Assembly (NCBI GenBank): GCA_032718475.1 | Contig: JAUCBJ010007051.1 | Location: 1-50,300, forward strand | DNA: 50,300 nt | Reading direction: 5' to 3' | From: Nemertoderma westbladi | Lineage: Eukaryota > Xenacoelomorpha > Nemertodermatida > Nemertodermatidae | Shown here: positions 11,192-21,505 of the stretch, one piece after another | Layout: every line of letters begins with the position of its first letter | Numbering within the stretch: the stretch's first letter is position 1 | Notes under the pieces: generated by a model | What the model was told of the DNA's origin: nothing | Databases searched by the model: none | What the model saw: only the letters and a program-made list of their open reading frames with translations | Position numbers and translations under genes: made by a program

Positions 11192-12168
11192 AGTCAATCA
11201 ATTATACGTTAATTACACAATTCAACGTTCGCGAGATTCAAAGTTGGGCAGTGGCCGAGAATGGATAAAACAGCAACGTCGATTCGAAGTACCGGTATAT
11301 CAGAATATTTCGGGAAGTGGTCATTTGAAGGAATGTTTGGATTCTGCAATCTCAATCACCAAACAATGGTGCAAACGCCTCCAACCAAATGGTAATTAAC
11401 ATTACTTAACGGTGAAAAACAAAGTCATTTTATCTTTCCGAATGTACCGTTATATATATTATATATATAAATATCAATAGGATTATAAATTAGTATAAAT
11501 ATTAATAAATACTACAATGGCTAAAACCTAAACTAAAAAATTTAAATAAAGGATTTCTAAATATAGAAGCCTAGGCGTAGTAGCCTAGTACGTACGGTAC
11601 TTGTAAATACCGGTATAGATGTTACAGTACCGGTATTACAACCAAACATAGATAGGCCTACAACCATTATTGGCATGGCGCTTCGACTTCGACAGAAGGC
11701 AAATGGTTCTTATATTTATATATCAGGTACTAGGCTATCCTGTATCGGGGACACTGAAATTTTTAATAATAATTATTTTATTTCATCAATTAACTGAACC
11801 CATGTTTAACTGTTTAATGAAACTAATGATGTAAAATAATGGTTTTGTTCAGAAGAAACTAATACAGTTATTAATGCATTAACTGCCTAATACTGTAATA
11901 GTACACCTTATGATACTAGACTGATAGTAAGTATTAATCTCAGATCATTTAGATGATTTAGAGAAATTTCCGATATTATTGCTGTTGCTGTAGCCTGTAG
12001 GCAATAATGATATAGTACTGTAGTACGCCTTTTGTGCTTCGGGCATACAGTGCGAGTGCATATGCTTAGAGTTACAACATACAGGCATACAGGGCGATGA
12101 AAAGGCGCATGGGAGTCATATATTCTCAATTTTTGTGATGATCAACTTCTACTCTGCTACTGCTGCAT
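11192..12168. other. Upstream flank of the Gs-alpha exon
   Basis: It should contain the 5' UTR and possibly a promoter of the Gs-alpha gene read to the left, but I see no clear TATA box or start motif. A plus-strand 92-codon frame at 11121-11399 overlaps the exon antisense and is a shadow. At about 11940-12000 there is a word related to the hairpin repeat at 15003-15074. Confidence 0.45.
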
Positions 12169-12169
12169 T

Positions 12170-12800
12170 TATATTATGTTTATTAGAACAGCAATGACCG
12201 ATGGTGTAGACACCTTCAAAACCAGTGTAGAGAAAGTAGTTCTTGAGATATTTCAGAAAATGTGAAGTGGCAAAAGTCAACATGAGCCTCATACAGAAAA
12301 ATACACTACAAATGATACTTCTATGCCTAATTATCTCAAGGCATCACGAAAAGAATATAATGAATACAATTATGTTGCACGCACAGAACTACTGCGTAAG
12401 TTTAATGAAGTCTCACCAAGCACCACGAGGTCGCGGAGGTACTGCGGTGCAGACTCGGTATATATGTTGTACGTATGGCAGTATGGGACAAGTATATTTG
12501 GTTTGTTCGCTCATTAATAGGTAGCCAGTTGACGGCAACGAAGTGACTGGAATCTATGTCTGTATGTGGGCAGCGTGGGGGCGCGTTTGTCGAAGGGAAA
12601 TCAGAAGCGGATACATCTCCTCTGTAGAGCATCCACTTGTCCTCTGTGACTGTGGCTAACGAATGGGCTTGGGTACCAGCACGGTGCCGCAAAGTCGATA
12701 AGAGGTTGGATAAGGGAGTTGCATATGACAGTATGATTCGGGTGTAGATGTGAGTCGAGGATCCGCCAATTTCGATATAGAAATTGTAGGCACATGTTGC
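12170..12800 (-). pseudogene. LINE C-terminal relic and 3' UTR (a second LINE family)
   Basis: Read leftwards, 12795-12601 encodes HTVICNSLIQPLIDFAAP followed by VDALQRRCIRF. This is the typical region after the RT domain of CR1/Jockey-type LINEs (an L-I-Q-P-x-x-D-x-A-x-x-x-W-Y-P pattern). It continues with NWLPINERTNQIYL and, after a frameshift, SAPQYLRDLVVLGETSL (about 12460-12400). The 3' part ends near 12170. Stops and frameshifts show it is dead. The 3' end is repeated in opposite orientation at 12975-13086. Confidence 0.65.
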
Positions 12801-12974
12801 CCTTTCAGATCGTTTTGCGGGCTGCAGGTGTACCGGTAAGGCGGTCAGGCGGTAACAAGTGTGTAGCCCGGGCAGCCGGGTAGTTTACACTGTCAGATGT
12901 CGCAATGTCTGAATGTTTTGGTTGTTGAAGGATACTTTAAATTCATTGCAGTTTATCGTTCTCAGTGATCAATC

Positions 12975-13086
12975 AATATCTCAAGAACTACTTTTGTATT
13001 TTCTCTACAACAATGGTTTTGACAGTTTGAAGGTGTCTACACCATCGGTCATTGCTGTTCTAATACTGTAATAAGCATAATATCAA
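12975..13086 (+). mobile_element. Second copy of the same LINE 3' end, opposite strand
   Basis: This is the reverse complement of 12170-12254. A 40-bp stretch (12181-12220 versus 13026-13065) is a perfect inverted match, and flanking matches extend to about 90 bp with small gaps. Since the left arm is the 3' end of a LINE relic, I read the pair as two LINE tails pointing outward rather than the ends of a DNA transposon. Confidence 0.6.
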
Positions 13087-13102
13087 TGTGTACCGATGAG
13101 CA

Positions 13103-13287
13103 TTAGTTCATATCAAACTTATCAGGGTGTACAGGTGTATAGTGAAACCTGTCTGAATCCCATTCTGAAACTCGAGATAGGCTGATAGGGTTTGTGTCAG
13201 TGACGATGCGACTTCCTCCAATGTTTGATCCAGATTGCACTAAGTTTGTGCCATCGGCATATTTGAAAGCTAATGGCTGAATGGTAT
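13103..13287 (-). CDS. Putative terminal exon of an unidentified host gene
   Basis: On the minus strand an acceptor-like sequence ends CTGCAG at 13288. It is followed by an open frame including IQPLAFKYADGTNLVQSG, GGSRIVTDTNPISLSR and DRFHYTPVHPDKFDMN, and then TAA at 13103-13105. Composition is balanced and clearly protein-like over 61 codons, unlike the surrounding low-complexity DNA. I do not recognise the protein. A possible preceding exon lies near 13605-13680 (VLKKVFSNSNKGRK followed by GTATTA), but that is weaker. It lies on the same strand as Gs-alpha and upstream of it, so it would be the 3' end of the adjacent gene. Confidence 0.45.
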
Positions 13288-13703
13288 CTGCAGATCTGCG
13301 TGGCTGTCAGGCTGTGTGGGAATCTTGTTCATCTGTCAGTCTGTCATTTCAGGTGTCAGGTCGTCCCTTTATGGACCTTAACCCTTTCCAGGACCTTTGA
13401 GATAGACGGGAAAGTACCTGCCTGTGTTAATGGATATGTTGACATGACAAGATGAGTTATGAGTTACAGAGTTATGTAGGGCCTACAGATGTAATTGACT
13501 AAGATTATGGCTGTCAGGCTGTATGGATATGGAGCCATTTTTTAGTCGGTTGTAAAGAGAAACTGTTCTCTCTAATCTGCTAATACCTTTCTGCCTTTAT
13601 TGGAATTGGAGAAAACCTTTTTGAGTACTTGGCCAGTATACCGGTACGGTACCATGATGTGCAGATGTGCGAGGCAGCGAGGGCTGGTGGCTGGGGGGCG
13701 GTT

Positions 13704-13734
13704 AGGTTACCCTACTTACTAAGTAGGGTAACCT
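13704..13734. repeat. 15-bp-arm palindrome with 1-nt loop
   Basis: AGGTTACCCTACTTA is followed by one C and then its exact reverse complement. It is a perfect cruciform-capable palindrome, followed by a partial direct copy (TAAGTAGGG). Confidence 0.9.
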
Positions 13735-15002
13735 AAGTAAGTAGGGCAATCAGGCAATAGTTGTGAAATAAAATAAGCATTGAACAGTTGAAATTGGTTT
13801 GCTATTTCATCTGGCAGTCTGGCTGATCTACTGATCTAGGCTACCAGCAGACCACAGACCAGTGCTGTATAAAATATAATCTTGAACAAATGCGACCCCA
13901 TACCTGTCATACAGCCATATGCCATATAATTTATCTAACCATAACGAATGAACCAGTGAACTGATCAATCAAGCTGTCAAGCTCAGGCAGTCAGGTCAAT
14001 CTAATCAATCAATACAGCAATATACAGATATACAAATACAGCCTGACAGAAATACAGAAATTCTACAAAAACCTAGCAATACAGCAATAACATTCAAAAA
14101 CCTGCAGAAACCTTCCAAAAACCTGCAAAAACCTAACAAAAACTATATTTTTGTTTTGAAAAACCTAATTGCCTAAGGCAGTAAGGTTTTTGCCAGCCCT
14201 GACTGCAACACTGCAGCACTGCATTATAACCTGATAACAACACCCCCAGCAGCCAACGCCAACACTGCATTTTAGGTTTTACATTACCGCTACTGTATCT
14301 GTGTATTACAGCCATTACACCTGTACACTGCATTTTACATTATAATTTGATAAGACATGTGGCTGTCTGTAAGCTAAACAGGTTAGTAAAGGAGCAGGTT
14401 TCAGAGGCGAGTTAGGGGAACCAAAACAATAAACGAAAGTTAACACGTAATACAACAACAAACAAGATTATCTGATTATGCTGTTATGTATATATCAGTG
14501 TCAGTATATCAGTACAGCAGTAGGCCTGCTGGCTGGCTGGGGCAGTGGGGTGTCGTTATAATGCAGTAGTCCCGCGTAGGCCTACTGCTGTACTGAGTAA
14601 GAAAGACAGCCAGACTGTGGACTGCCAGAAGACAAGCCTATAGCATAGCACTGGCTGAATATACTGCTGTAGCAGTACGGCTGTACGGTACCTACCTACC
14701 GATACCATTCAGCATTCACCAGAATCCAGAAATTACTGGCTGACCCGTACAGGTACAGTTTCGGTCAAGTTTCAACTTTCAAGTACCGGTACCTACAAAT
14801 GCAATACAGCAGCAGCAATTCAGCAACACTAAATTGAACTAAGTTGTAGGCCTACTGATAATTTTGTTGAGGCTATGGAGGATTGTATTGGTATATTATT
14901 GGTTTATTATTTTGGTTAGGGTTAGTTGGGTTGGCCTTAATCCTAATTAAAACCGTCATGTAACCATAACCATAAGTCTTGATCTAACTGTCTACGAAAT
15001 TT

Positions 15003-15074
15003 AGCGGAATTTCCGACATTATTGCCATAAGGCCTGAAGGGCTGATGATAGCAATAAATGTCCGAAATTCCGCC
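15003..15074. repeat. Hairpin repeat (about 24-bp arms)
   Basis: AGCGGAATTTCCGACATTA is mirrored by TAAATGTCCGAAATTCCGCC, around a loop of about 25 nt. A related single arm appears at about 11960-11985 and another GGAATTTCG arm at 15222-15232, so it belongs to a dispersed family, probably MITE ends. Confidence 0.7.
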
Positions 15075-15814
15075 AGTCCCGTAGGCGCACGCCCTCCAGT
15101 CAGGCTTTATTATAATGTATGAAACTTCCTGGTTACAGTTCCTGGTTACTGGCGGAGTCACCTCAACCCTATTAAAACCTGCCATGAAACCTTAACCCTA
15201 AAGTCATAATCTAAGACACTTAGCGGAATTTCGTACCACTAAACTGCTGTGTACTACTAGTATCGGAATGCTGCATTATACTGTATGTATTACTTATATT
15301 GTAATACGGAGCCAGCTTAAATTGTCGACAAAATTGCGCCGCCCATAACTCCCCATTACCCATAACAGTTGCTAGATCGTCCGCATCTTAAAAGCCAGTG
15401 TCCTTTAAGAGGCGTCTCAAAAAAATCATTGCCTCGGCTATCCACCATGCTTTGACTCCATGAAGCCATTATGCGAAGACTGGTCCTCACGGCGAAAGCA
15501 ATGTCCTGCTAGCATATGTGGGGAACCATCGTACAATATCTGATAACTGCACTAACATGCAGAAACATACAGTATGTGGTCGGGAGACGAATCGAAGGGC
15601 TTAAAGAAATGAACAAAGGCAACAATCAGACGCCTGTCTTTCTTTGTTGATTCCTGAGTGTTTGTGGCTCATTCACATCACGCCAGAAATGCGGCTATGT
15701 GTGGGATATTAGGACAAAGAATGTCCCTCAAGAAATGAAATCAAATAGTTGGCCCATGTTCCAAAGAAGGGCAACCTAACAATATGGATCTTCTCATTGA
15801 TCTCGATTGCTGCA

Positions 15815-15990
15815 AAGCGACACAATAGAATTATATTAAATCGCATCAGGGATCCTGTTGAGAGGCTGTTACGTGGGCACCAAAATGGGTTCCGTAAAGG
15901 TCGTGGAATCATGGAACCTATTCTGGCTCTTAGAAGGATAATCGATGAGTTATCAAAGTTATCAGGAAATAACCTGTCATTGTTTAGAAG
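15815..15990 (+). pseudogene. Short LINE RT fragment inside S1 (copy A)
   Basis: Reads RIILNRIRDPVERLL and EPILALRRIIDELSK, the N-terminal RT motif of the same LINE family as at 16.5 kb, then breaks off into unrelated sequence. The same fragment is present in copy B at about 20328-20500, so it predates the duplication. Confidence 0.8.
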
Positions 15991-15999
15991 ATTCTCAAA

Positions 16000-16468
16000 G
16001 TGGGCCTTCCAACCTTTGAGGCGTTCAGCTGGAGGTTCAGCCTTAATATTGGTGGTTGGTTGGTTTTCATGTGAACCAAATGTTGCACCAAATGTTCAAA
16101 CTTTCATTGATAATCCATTCACGTAAGGGGAAACCGCCAGCAGACATAATGCCAGCAGGCGATTCGTTATAGTATTCAATTAGTTTGTCTTCACTATTAG
16201 CACCACCTTGAACGTTATCAACATAAATACTGTATCCTTAGATATTGCTTCAGTGATGGGAGAATCAATGGATTTTAGGTAGTGTTTAACGGTTGCGTTT
16301 AACAAGAATTGTCTGCATGTTCCCCCGAAGAGAACAACCTTAAACCGATAGGCGACTAACATCCCGAGAGAATCATTAATATCTAGAAGCCGAAGGAAAC
16401 GCGTGACGTCACGATCAATGACGTGTAATTCTACTTGGAGGAAGGCTTTCTCAATATCCGATATTGTA
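16000..16468 (-). pseudogene. BEL/Pao reverse-transcriptase relic (copy A)
   Basis: On the minus strand 16465-16180 reads SDIEKAFLQVELHVIDRD, the BEL/Pao RT core (compare the intact element's SDIEGMFLQVKVLDRDRD). In a shifted frame YVDNVQGGANSEDKLIEYY follows, equivalent to the BEL catalytic Y-x-D-N/D motif and its sequel. A frameshift separates them. The relic is truncated at 16468 by the LINE insertion. Its counterpart in copy B is longer. Confidence 0.8.
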
Positions 16469-17812
16469 CTACTACAACTACTACTATAGCTATACAATAG
16501 GATTCTATTAAATCGCATCAGGGATCCCATTGAGAGACTGCTCCGTGTAAATCAGAATGGGTTCCGTAAAGGTCGTGGGACCATGGAGCCCATTTTGGCA
16601 CTTAGAAGGATAATTGAAGAATTATCAAAAAAGAAAGACAGGCATCTGGCTGTTATCTTTGTTGACTTCTTCAAGGCCTTTGATTCAGTCTCTCGTTCAC
16701 GTATGTTCAGCATACTTTCATTATATGGGATTCCTGATGAAATTATTGCAGCGATCAGATCAGTATACCATGGTTCGATAACATTTGTGTCTACTGTTGA
16801 CGGTGACACAGAACCATTTGAAGTGTTATGGGGTGTCCTCCAAGGAGACGCACTTGCACCATTCTTGTTCATTATTGTGGTTGACTATGTTTTACGCATG
16901 TCCTTAGATCATCATAATGATGATGGGGTGATGATAACTCCACCTACTGGCTCCAGAAGTCGAGGAAATCCTGCCAAGTACCTAACTGATCTAGACTTCG
17001 CTTATGACTTAGGAGTATTCTCAGAATCATTAGAGGGAGCCCAACGGCTCCTCAGCTCATTAGAACATGCTGCTTCTAGTGTTAGTCTTTTTATTAACTC
17101 CAGAAAGACCAAAATTTTGACAGTTAACTTGGAAAGTCCTCAGCAAGTCTCTGATCGGATGAGCATAAGCTCAAAGGATGGTATGCTTGAGCATGTGGAC
17201 GACTTCTGTTACCTGGGATCATGGATCCGGAAGTCAGGTGAGGACCTTCGAATACGTAAGGGAATGGCATGGACAGCCTTGAATAGGCTTTCCAGGATTT
17301 GGAAGTCACCGAGAATTAATAGGAAACTTCAGGTCCGATTATTTAGAGCAGCAGTAGTTCCAGTACTCCTCTACGGGAGTCTATGCTGGGCTCTAACTGC
17401 TGAGGACACCAAATCTCTGGATGGCACATTCACAAGAATGCTACGCCGGGTTCATTGTGTCAAATACAATGCACACATCTCCAACCAGACACTATATAAC
17501 ATTGGAGGTGTCTCATTGGTTCCCCCAAGCTTGACACTAGAACAAAATCGCCTCCGCTTTGCAGGACATTGCTTTCGCCGTGAGGACCAGCCAGTGCATA
17601 ATCTTGTACTTTGGCAGCCTCATGGAGTGAATAAGCATGGTGGACAGCCCATGACTTTCTTGAGACGCATCTTAAAGGACACTGGCCTTGAAGATGCGGA
17701 TGATCTAGCAAATGTCATGGGTGATAGGGAGTTGTGGCGGTGCAATTTTGTTGACAAGCCGGCACAGCATTCATAAAAATGCAGCTGCAATGCAGCATGC
17801 CGATCCTAGTAG
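16469..17812 (+). mobile_element. 5'-truncated LINE insertion A
   Basis: The insert begins CTACTACAACTACTAC after the S1 breakpoint and ends GCCGATCCTAGTAG, the same 3' end as insertion B. No target duplication is visible. Relative to copy B the target lost about 130-170 bp, so this insertion came with a deletion. It carries the RT fragment at 16500-17776. Confidence 0.8.
16583..17776 (+). pseudogene. LINE reverse transcriptase, catalytic motif mutated
   Basis: The open frame is 397 codons; homology extends upstream to about 16500. Order: EPILALRRIIEELSK; FVDFFKAFDSV (RT motif A, catalytic D); GVLQGDALAPFLF (motif B); LDFAYDLGV (motif C). Next come the FINSRKTKIL and YLGSWIRKSGED blocks, VPVLLYGSLCWAL, and a C-terminal region with RLRFAGHCFRRED. 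Motif C is normally F-A-D-D; here codon 17003-17005 is TAT, so one catalytic aspartate is Tyr and the enzyme is dead even though the frame is open. No endonuclease is present (5' truncation). Confidence 0.9.
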
Positions 17813-18109
17813 TTCTGCTCAGGTGCGTATTTTGTGCTCGCTTTCTCGTTTCGGCACCTGGTCCAAAGTTGCGAATTTTCCATACGTTACCGAGGCGAAT
17901 TTTGAAACAGGCCCACTCACACAAAATATCAATAAAATTATTTCTGACTCAAATCTGGAGACAAATCACCATCCCTAAATCACGATCCCCGCTAAAAATA
18001 AAGTTGTAAGCTGGTCTGATGTTGGTTGATTTATGTAGGTATCCCCGATTTATATACTAACTCACACGTCACTCATGTTGACCAACCCAAAATCGAGCGA
18101 AACTGTATG
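17813..18109. other. S2 block, leader of tRNA copy A
   Basis: Non-coding sequence shared with 21141-21433. Small frames crossing it and the tRNA are shadows. It contains no recognisable promoter beyond the tRNA's internal boxes. Confidence 0.6.
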
Positions 18110-18181
18110 AGCAGAGTGGCGCAGTGGAAGCGTGCTGGGCCCATAACCCAGAGGTCCGTGGATCGAAACCACGCTCTGCTA
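18110..18181 (+). tRNA. Initiator tRNA-Met (CAU), copy A
   Basis: A 72-nt sequence folds as a cloverleaf. The acceptor AGCAGAG pairs with CTCTGCT, the anticodon arm is CTGGG-CCCATAA-CCCAG with anticodon CAU, and the T arm CGTGG pairs with CCACG. The start A, the GGG/CCC anticodon stem and the ATCGAAA T-loop (A in place of TTC) are the eukaryotic initiator hallmarks. The internal A box (TGGCGCAGTGG) and B box (GGATCGAAACC) are present. A TTTT pol III terminator follows at about 18187. The tRNA sequence is identical to copy B. Confidence 0.97.
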
Positions 18182-18189
18182 ACTAAATT

Positions 18190-18865
18190 TTGTACCAGCT
18201 CAAAAATAAGCTGCTGATTAGGAGCCGCTCAAAAAGCAGGGATAGTTACAGTCAGAAAAAATTGACAGTGAGATATTGATATATATACATACATAGCTAT
18301 CCATCCATACATCCATAGGCTATCCATATACCGGAATTGCAGTTTCGTACACTTCCTGCCTAGCTTTTTTGATTAAATTTTGCAAGTACATTGTTTTGGT
18401 GGTTCATAATCGCGTTTCAAAATTTCAGACCGATTCTATGTGTGGTATTCGATATATTTCGTATTTTGTCGCGAAATTAAATGTATATAGACAATCATTG
18501 ACTGCTGTTGCAAAGGAATACATAGAGAGTTGGCTTAGAGGCATTATTAGGCGGTCCTGACCCATTTAAATGCAGCCCTATTAATTAATTAACGGCCCTG
18601 TGCTTAGAATAGCTCAATCAGCTGGCCTACCATTTAACATCAGTGAGTAACATTATAGATATTCCTATAGAATTCACTGGGAAGAGATATTCAGCTGACC
18701 GGGTAATAATTATAAACAGTTGATGTTTGATTACTGTCTGTGATAGTGTGAGTGAGTAAACACAACCTGTTTTCCCACGTCCTGGGGTTGAGCTGCGTCG
18801 AATGATATAACTTTCATTGACGGACGAGCTATTGCTTCGGAGGAGCTCACCTGATATACATATAA
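18190..18865. other. Non-coding remainder of S2 and junction spacer
   Basis: Down to 18705 the sequence matches 21510-22030. 18706-18865 is the spacer before copy B and is not duplicated. The copy B counterpart of this junction is where the BEL element begins. No gene recognised. Confidence 0.6.
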
Positions 18866-19009
18866 ATAACATGCAGAAACATACAATACGTGGTCGGGAG
18901 ACGAATCGAAGGGCTTAAATAAATGAACAAAGGCCACAATCAGACGCCTGTCTTTCTTTATTGATTCCTGAGTGTTTGTAGCTCATTCACATCACTCCAG
19001 AAATGCGGC

Positions 19010-19035
19010 TATGTGTGGGAGGACAAAGAATGTCC
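19010..19035 (+). repeat. 26-bp target site duplication, left copy
   Basis: Starts TATGTGTGGGAGGACAAAG and ends AATGTCC; repeated exactly at 20214-20239 on the other side of the LINE. Copy A holds the unoccupied site at about 15702 with a 4-bp difference. Confidence 0.92.
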
Positions 19036-20177
19036 AGGCCAGGCATCTGGCTGTTATCTTTGTTGACTTCTTCAAGGCCTTTGATTCAGTGTATCGCTCA
19101 CGTATGTTCAGCATACTTTCATTATATGGGATTCCTGATGAAATTATTGCAGCAATCAGATCAGTATACGATGGTTCGACAACATTTGTGTCTACTGTTG
19201 ACGGTGACACAGAACCATTTGAAGTGTTATGGGGCGTACTCCAAGGAGACACACTTGCACCATTCTTGTTCATTATTGTGGTTGACTATGTTCTACGCAT
19301 GTCCTTAGATCATCATAATGATGATGGGGTGATGATAACTCCACCTACTGGCTCCAGAAGTCGAGGAAATCCTGCCAAGTACCTAACTGATCTAGACTTT
19401 GCTGATGACTTAGGAGTACTCTCAGAATCATTAGAGGGAGCCCAGCGGCTCCTCAGCTCATTAGAACATGCTGCTTCTAGTGTTGGTCTTTTTATTAACT
19501 CCAGAAAGACCAAAATTCTGACAGTTAACTTTGAAAGTCCTCAGCAAGTCTCTGATCGGATGAGCATAAGCTCAAAGGATGGTATACTTGAGCATGTGGA
19601 CGATTTCTGTTACCTGGGATCATGGATCCGGAAGTCAGGTGAGGACCTTCGAATACGTAAGGGAAAGGCATGGGCAGCCTTGAATAGGCTTTCCAGGATT
19701 TGGAAGTCACCTAGAATTAATCGGAAACTTAAGGTCCGATTATTTAGAGCAGCAGTAGTTCCAGTACTCCTCTACGGGAGTCCATGCTGGGCTCTAACTG
19801 CTGAGGACACCAAATCTCTGGATGGCACATTCACAAGAATGCTACGCCGGGTACATTGTGTCAAGTACAATGCACACATCTCCAACCAGACACTATATAA
19901 CATTGGAGGTGTCTCATTGGTTCCCCCAAGCTTGACACTAGAACAAAATCGCCTCCGCTTTGCAGGACATTGCTTTCGCCGTGAGGACCAGCCAGTGCAT
20001 AATCTTGTACTTTGGCAGCCTCATGGAGTGAATAAGCATGGTGGACAGCCCATGACTTTCTTGAGACGCATCTTAAAGGACACTGGCCTTAAAGATGCGG
20101 ATGATCTAGCAAATGTCATGGGTGATAGGGAGTTGTGGCGGTGCAATTTTGTTGACAAGCCGGCACAGCATTCTTAA
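19036..20177 (+). pseudogene. LINE reverse transcriptase fragment, catalytic motif intact
   Basis: The frame is open from 18972 (the first 21 codons are host DNA), with 380 LINE codons. It includes FVDFFKAFDSV, GVLQGDTLAPFLF, LDFADDLGV (F-A-D-D intact at about 19398-19409), YLGSWIRKSGED, VPVLLYGSPCWAL and RLRFAGHCFRRED, ending at 20177. It lacks the endonuclease and the first RT motifs, so it cannot be autonomous. It differs from insertion A at only a handful of residues, including the Tyr in A's catalytic motif. Confidence 0.9.
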
Positions 20178-20213
20178 AAATGCAGCTGCAATGCAGCATG
20201 CCGATCCTAGTAG
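19036..20213 (+). mobile_element. 5'-truncated LINE insertion B with 26-bp TSD
   Basis: An 1178-bp insert starts in the RT domain (AGGCCAGGCATCTGG) and ends GCCGATCCTAGTAG, flanked by a perfect 26-bp direct repeat. Truncation at the 5' end plus a long TSD is target-primed reverse transcription. There is no poly(A) tail, so the family's 3' end is defined by sequence. By eye it is close to insertion A, so the family was recently active. Confidence 0.92.
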
Positions 20214-20239
20214 TATGTGTGGGAGGACAAAGAATGTCC
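20214..20239 (+). repeat. 26-bp target site duplication, right copy
   Basis: Exact copy of 19010-19035. Block S1 resumes directly after it. Confidence 0.92.
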
Positions 20240-20519
20240 CTCAAGAAATGAAATCAAATAGTTGGCCCATGTTCCAAAGAAGGGCAACCTAACAATATGG
20301 ATCTTCTCATTGATCTCGATTGCTGCAAAGCGACACAATAGAATTATATTAAATCGCATCAGGGATCCTGTTAAAAGACTGATAGATGGGAACCAAAATG
20401 GGTTCCGTAAAGGTCGTGAAATCATGGAACCTATTCTGGCTCTTAGAAGGATAATCGATGAGTTATCAAAGTTATCAGGAAATAACCTGTCATTGTTTAG
20501 AAGATTCTCAAAGTGGGCC

Positions 20520-21140
20520 TTCCAACCTTTGAGGCGTTCAGCTGGAGATTCAGCCTTAATATTGGTGGTTGGTTGGTTTTCATGTGAACCAAATGTTGCA
20601 CCAAATGTTCAAACTTTCATTGATAATCCATTCACGTAAGGGGAAACCGCCAGCAGACATAATGCCAGCAGGCGATTCGTTATAATATTCAATTAGTTTG
20701 TCTTCACTATTAGCACCACCTTGAACGTTATCAACATAAATACTGTATCCTTAGATATTGCTTCAGTGATGTGAGAATCAATGGATTTTAGGTGGTGTTT
20801 AATGGTTGCGTTTAACAGGAATTGTCTGCATGTTCCCCCGAAGAGAACAACCTTAAACCGATAGGCGACTAACCTCCCGAGAGAATCATTAATATCTAGA
20901 AGCGGAAGGAAACGCGTGACGTCACGATCAATGACGTGTAATTCTACTTGGAGGAAGGCTTTCTCAATATCCGATATTGTAACATATCGGTAAAAACGTA
21001 AACGGATTAAGATTTCACTGAGATCATTACTCAACGACGGCCCGGAAAATAAGCAGTCATTCAGACTGGGTTTACCTGGGCCGGAACGCGCCGAACAATT
21101 AAAAACAACGCGCAGTTGGCGGTACTCTTTCAGCTTTCTG
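20520..21140 (-). pseudogene. BEL/Pao reverse-transcriptase relic (copy B, longer)
   Basis: On the minus strand the open frame includes RVVFNCSARSGPGKPSLND, DCLFSGPSLSNDLSEIL, the SDIEKAFLQVELHVIDRD core, and then VAYRFKVVLFGG. These are successive BEL/Pao RT motifs. A frameshift before YVDNVQGGANSEDKL breaks the gene. It is clearly more diverged than the BEL element at 22-45 kb, so it is an older and different element. Confidence 0.85.
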
Positions 21141-21433
21141 CGCAGGTGCGTAATTTGTGCTCGCTTTCTCGTTTCGGCACCTAGTCCAAAGTTGCGAATT
21201 TTCCATACGTTACCGAGGCGAATTTTGAAATAGGCCCACTCACACAAAATATCAATAACATTATTTCTGACTCAAATCTGGAGACAAATCACCATCCCTA
21301 AATCACGATCCCTGCTAAAAAGTAAAGTTGTAAGCTGGTCTGATGTTGGTTGATTTATGTAGGTATCCCCGATTTATATACTAACTCACACGTCACTCAT
21401 GTTGACCAACCCAAAATCGAGAGAAACTGTATG

Positions 21434-21505
21434 AGCAGAGTGGCGCAGTGGAAGCGTGCTGGGCCCATAACCCAGAGGTCCGTGGATCGAAACCACGCTC
21501 TGCTA
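21434..21505 (+). tRNA. Initiator tRNA-Met (CAU), copy B
   Basis: Identical over 72 nt to copy A at 18110-18181, with the same flanks and TTTT terminator. The host needs this gene for translation start. Two identical copies exist here because of the segmental duplication. I saw no matching primer-binding site in the BEL leader. Confidence 0.97.

Larger units (their letters stand above)
13288..15549. other. Non-coding stretch with hairpins
   Basis: No firm gene. It contains a near-perfect palindrome at 13704-13734 and a longer hairpin at 15003-15074. About 13265-14120 is enriched in CTGTCAGGCTG-like words, and 14090-14130 in ACCTGCAAAAACCT-like words. A decayed tandem pair (TTAAAACCGTCATG and TTAAAACCTGCCATG) flanks the 15-kb hairpin. 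Confidence 0.45.
15550..18705. repeat. Segmental duplication, copy A
   Basis: Blocks U0 (15550-15710), S1 (15711-16468) and S2 (17813-18705) recur in the same order and orientation at 18866-22030. In this copy a LINE fragment sits between S1 and S2, replacing about 130-170 bp that remain in copy B. Copy B instead has a LINE between U0 and S1. Identity between S2 copies, including the tRNA, is very high by eye, so the duplication is recent. Confidence 0.88.

Noticed and set aside
12170-13086. DNA transposon with 90-bp terminal inverted repeats
   Set aside because: The left arm is the 3' end of a recognisable LINE C-terminal relic, and no target duplication is visible outside the arms.
14943-15185. 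80-codon minus-strand frame
   Set aside because: It is a reading of the hairpin repeat at 15003-15074 and its decayed flanks; no family and no splice context.
18026-18217. 63-codon frame over the tRNA gene (also 21350-21541)
   Set aside because: It crosses the initiator tRNA-Met, which explains the sequence fully.
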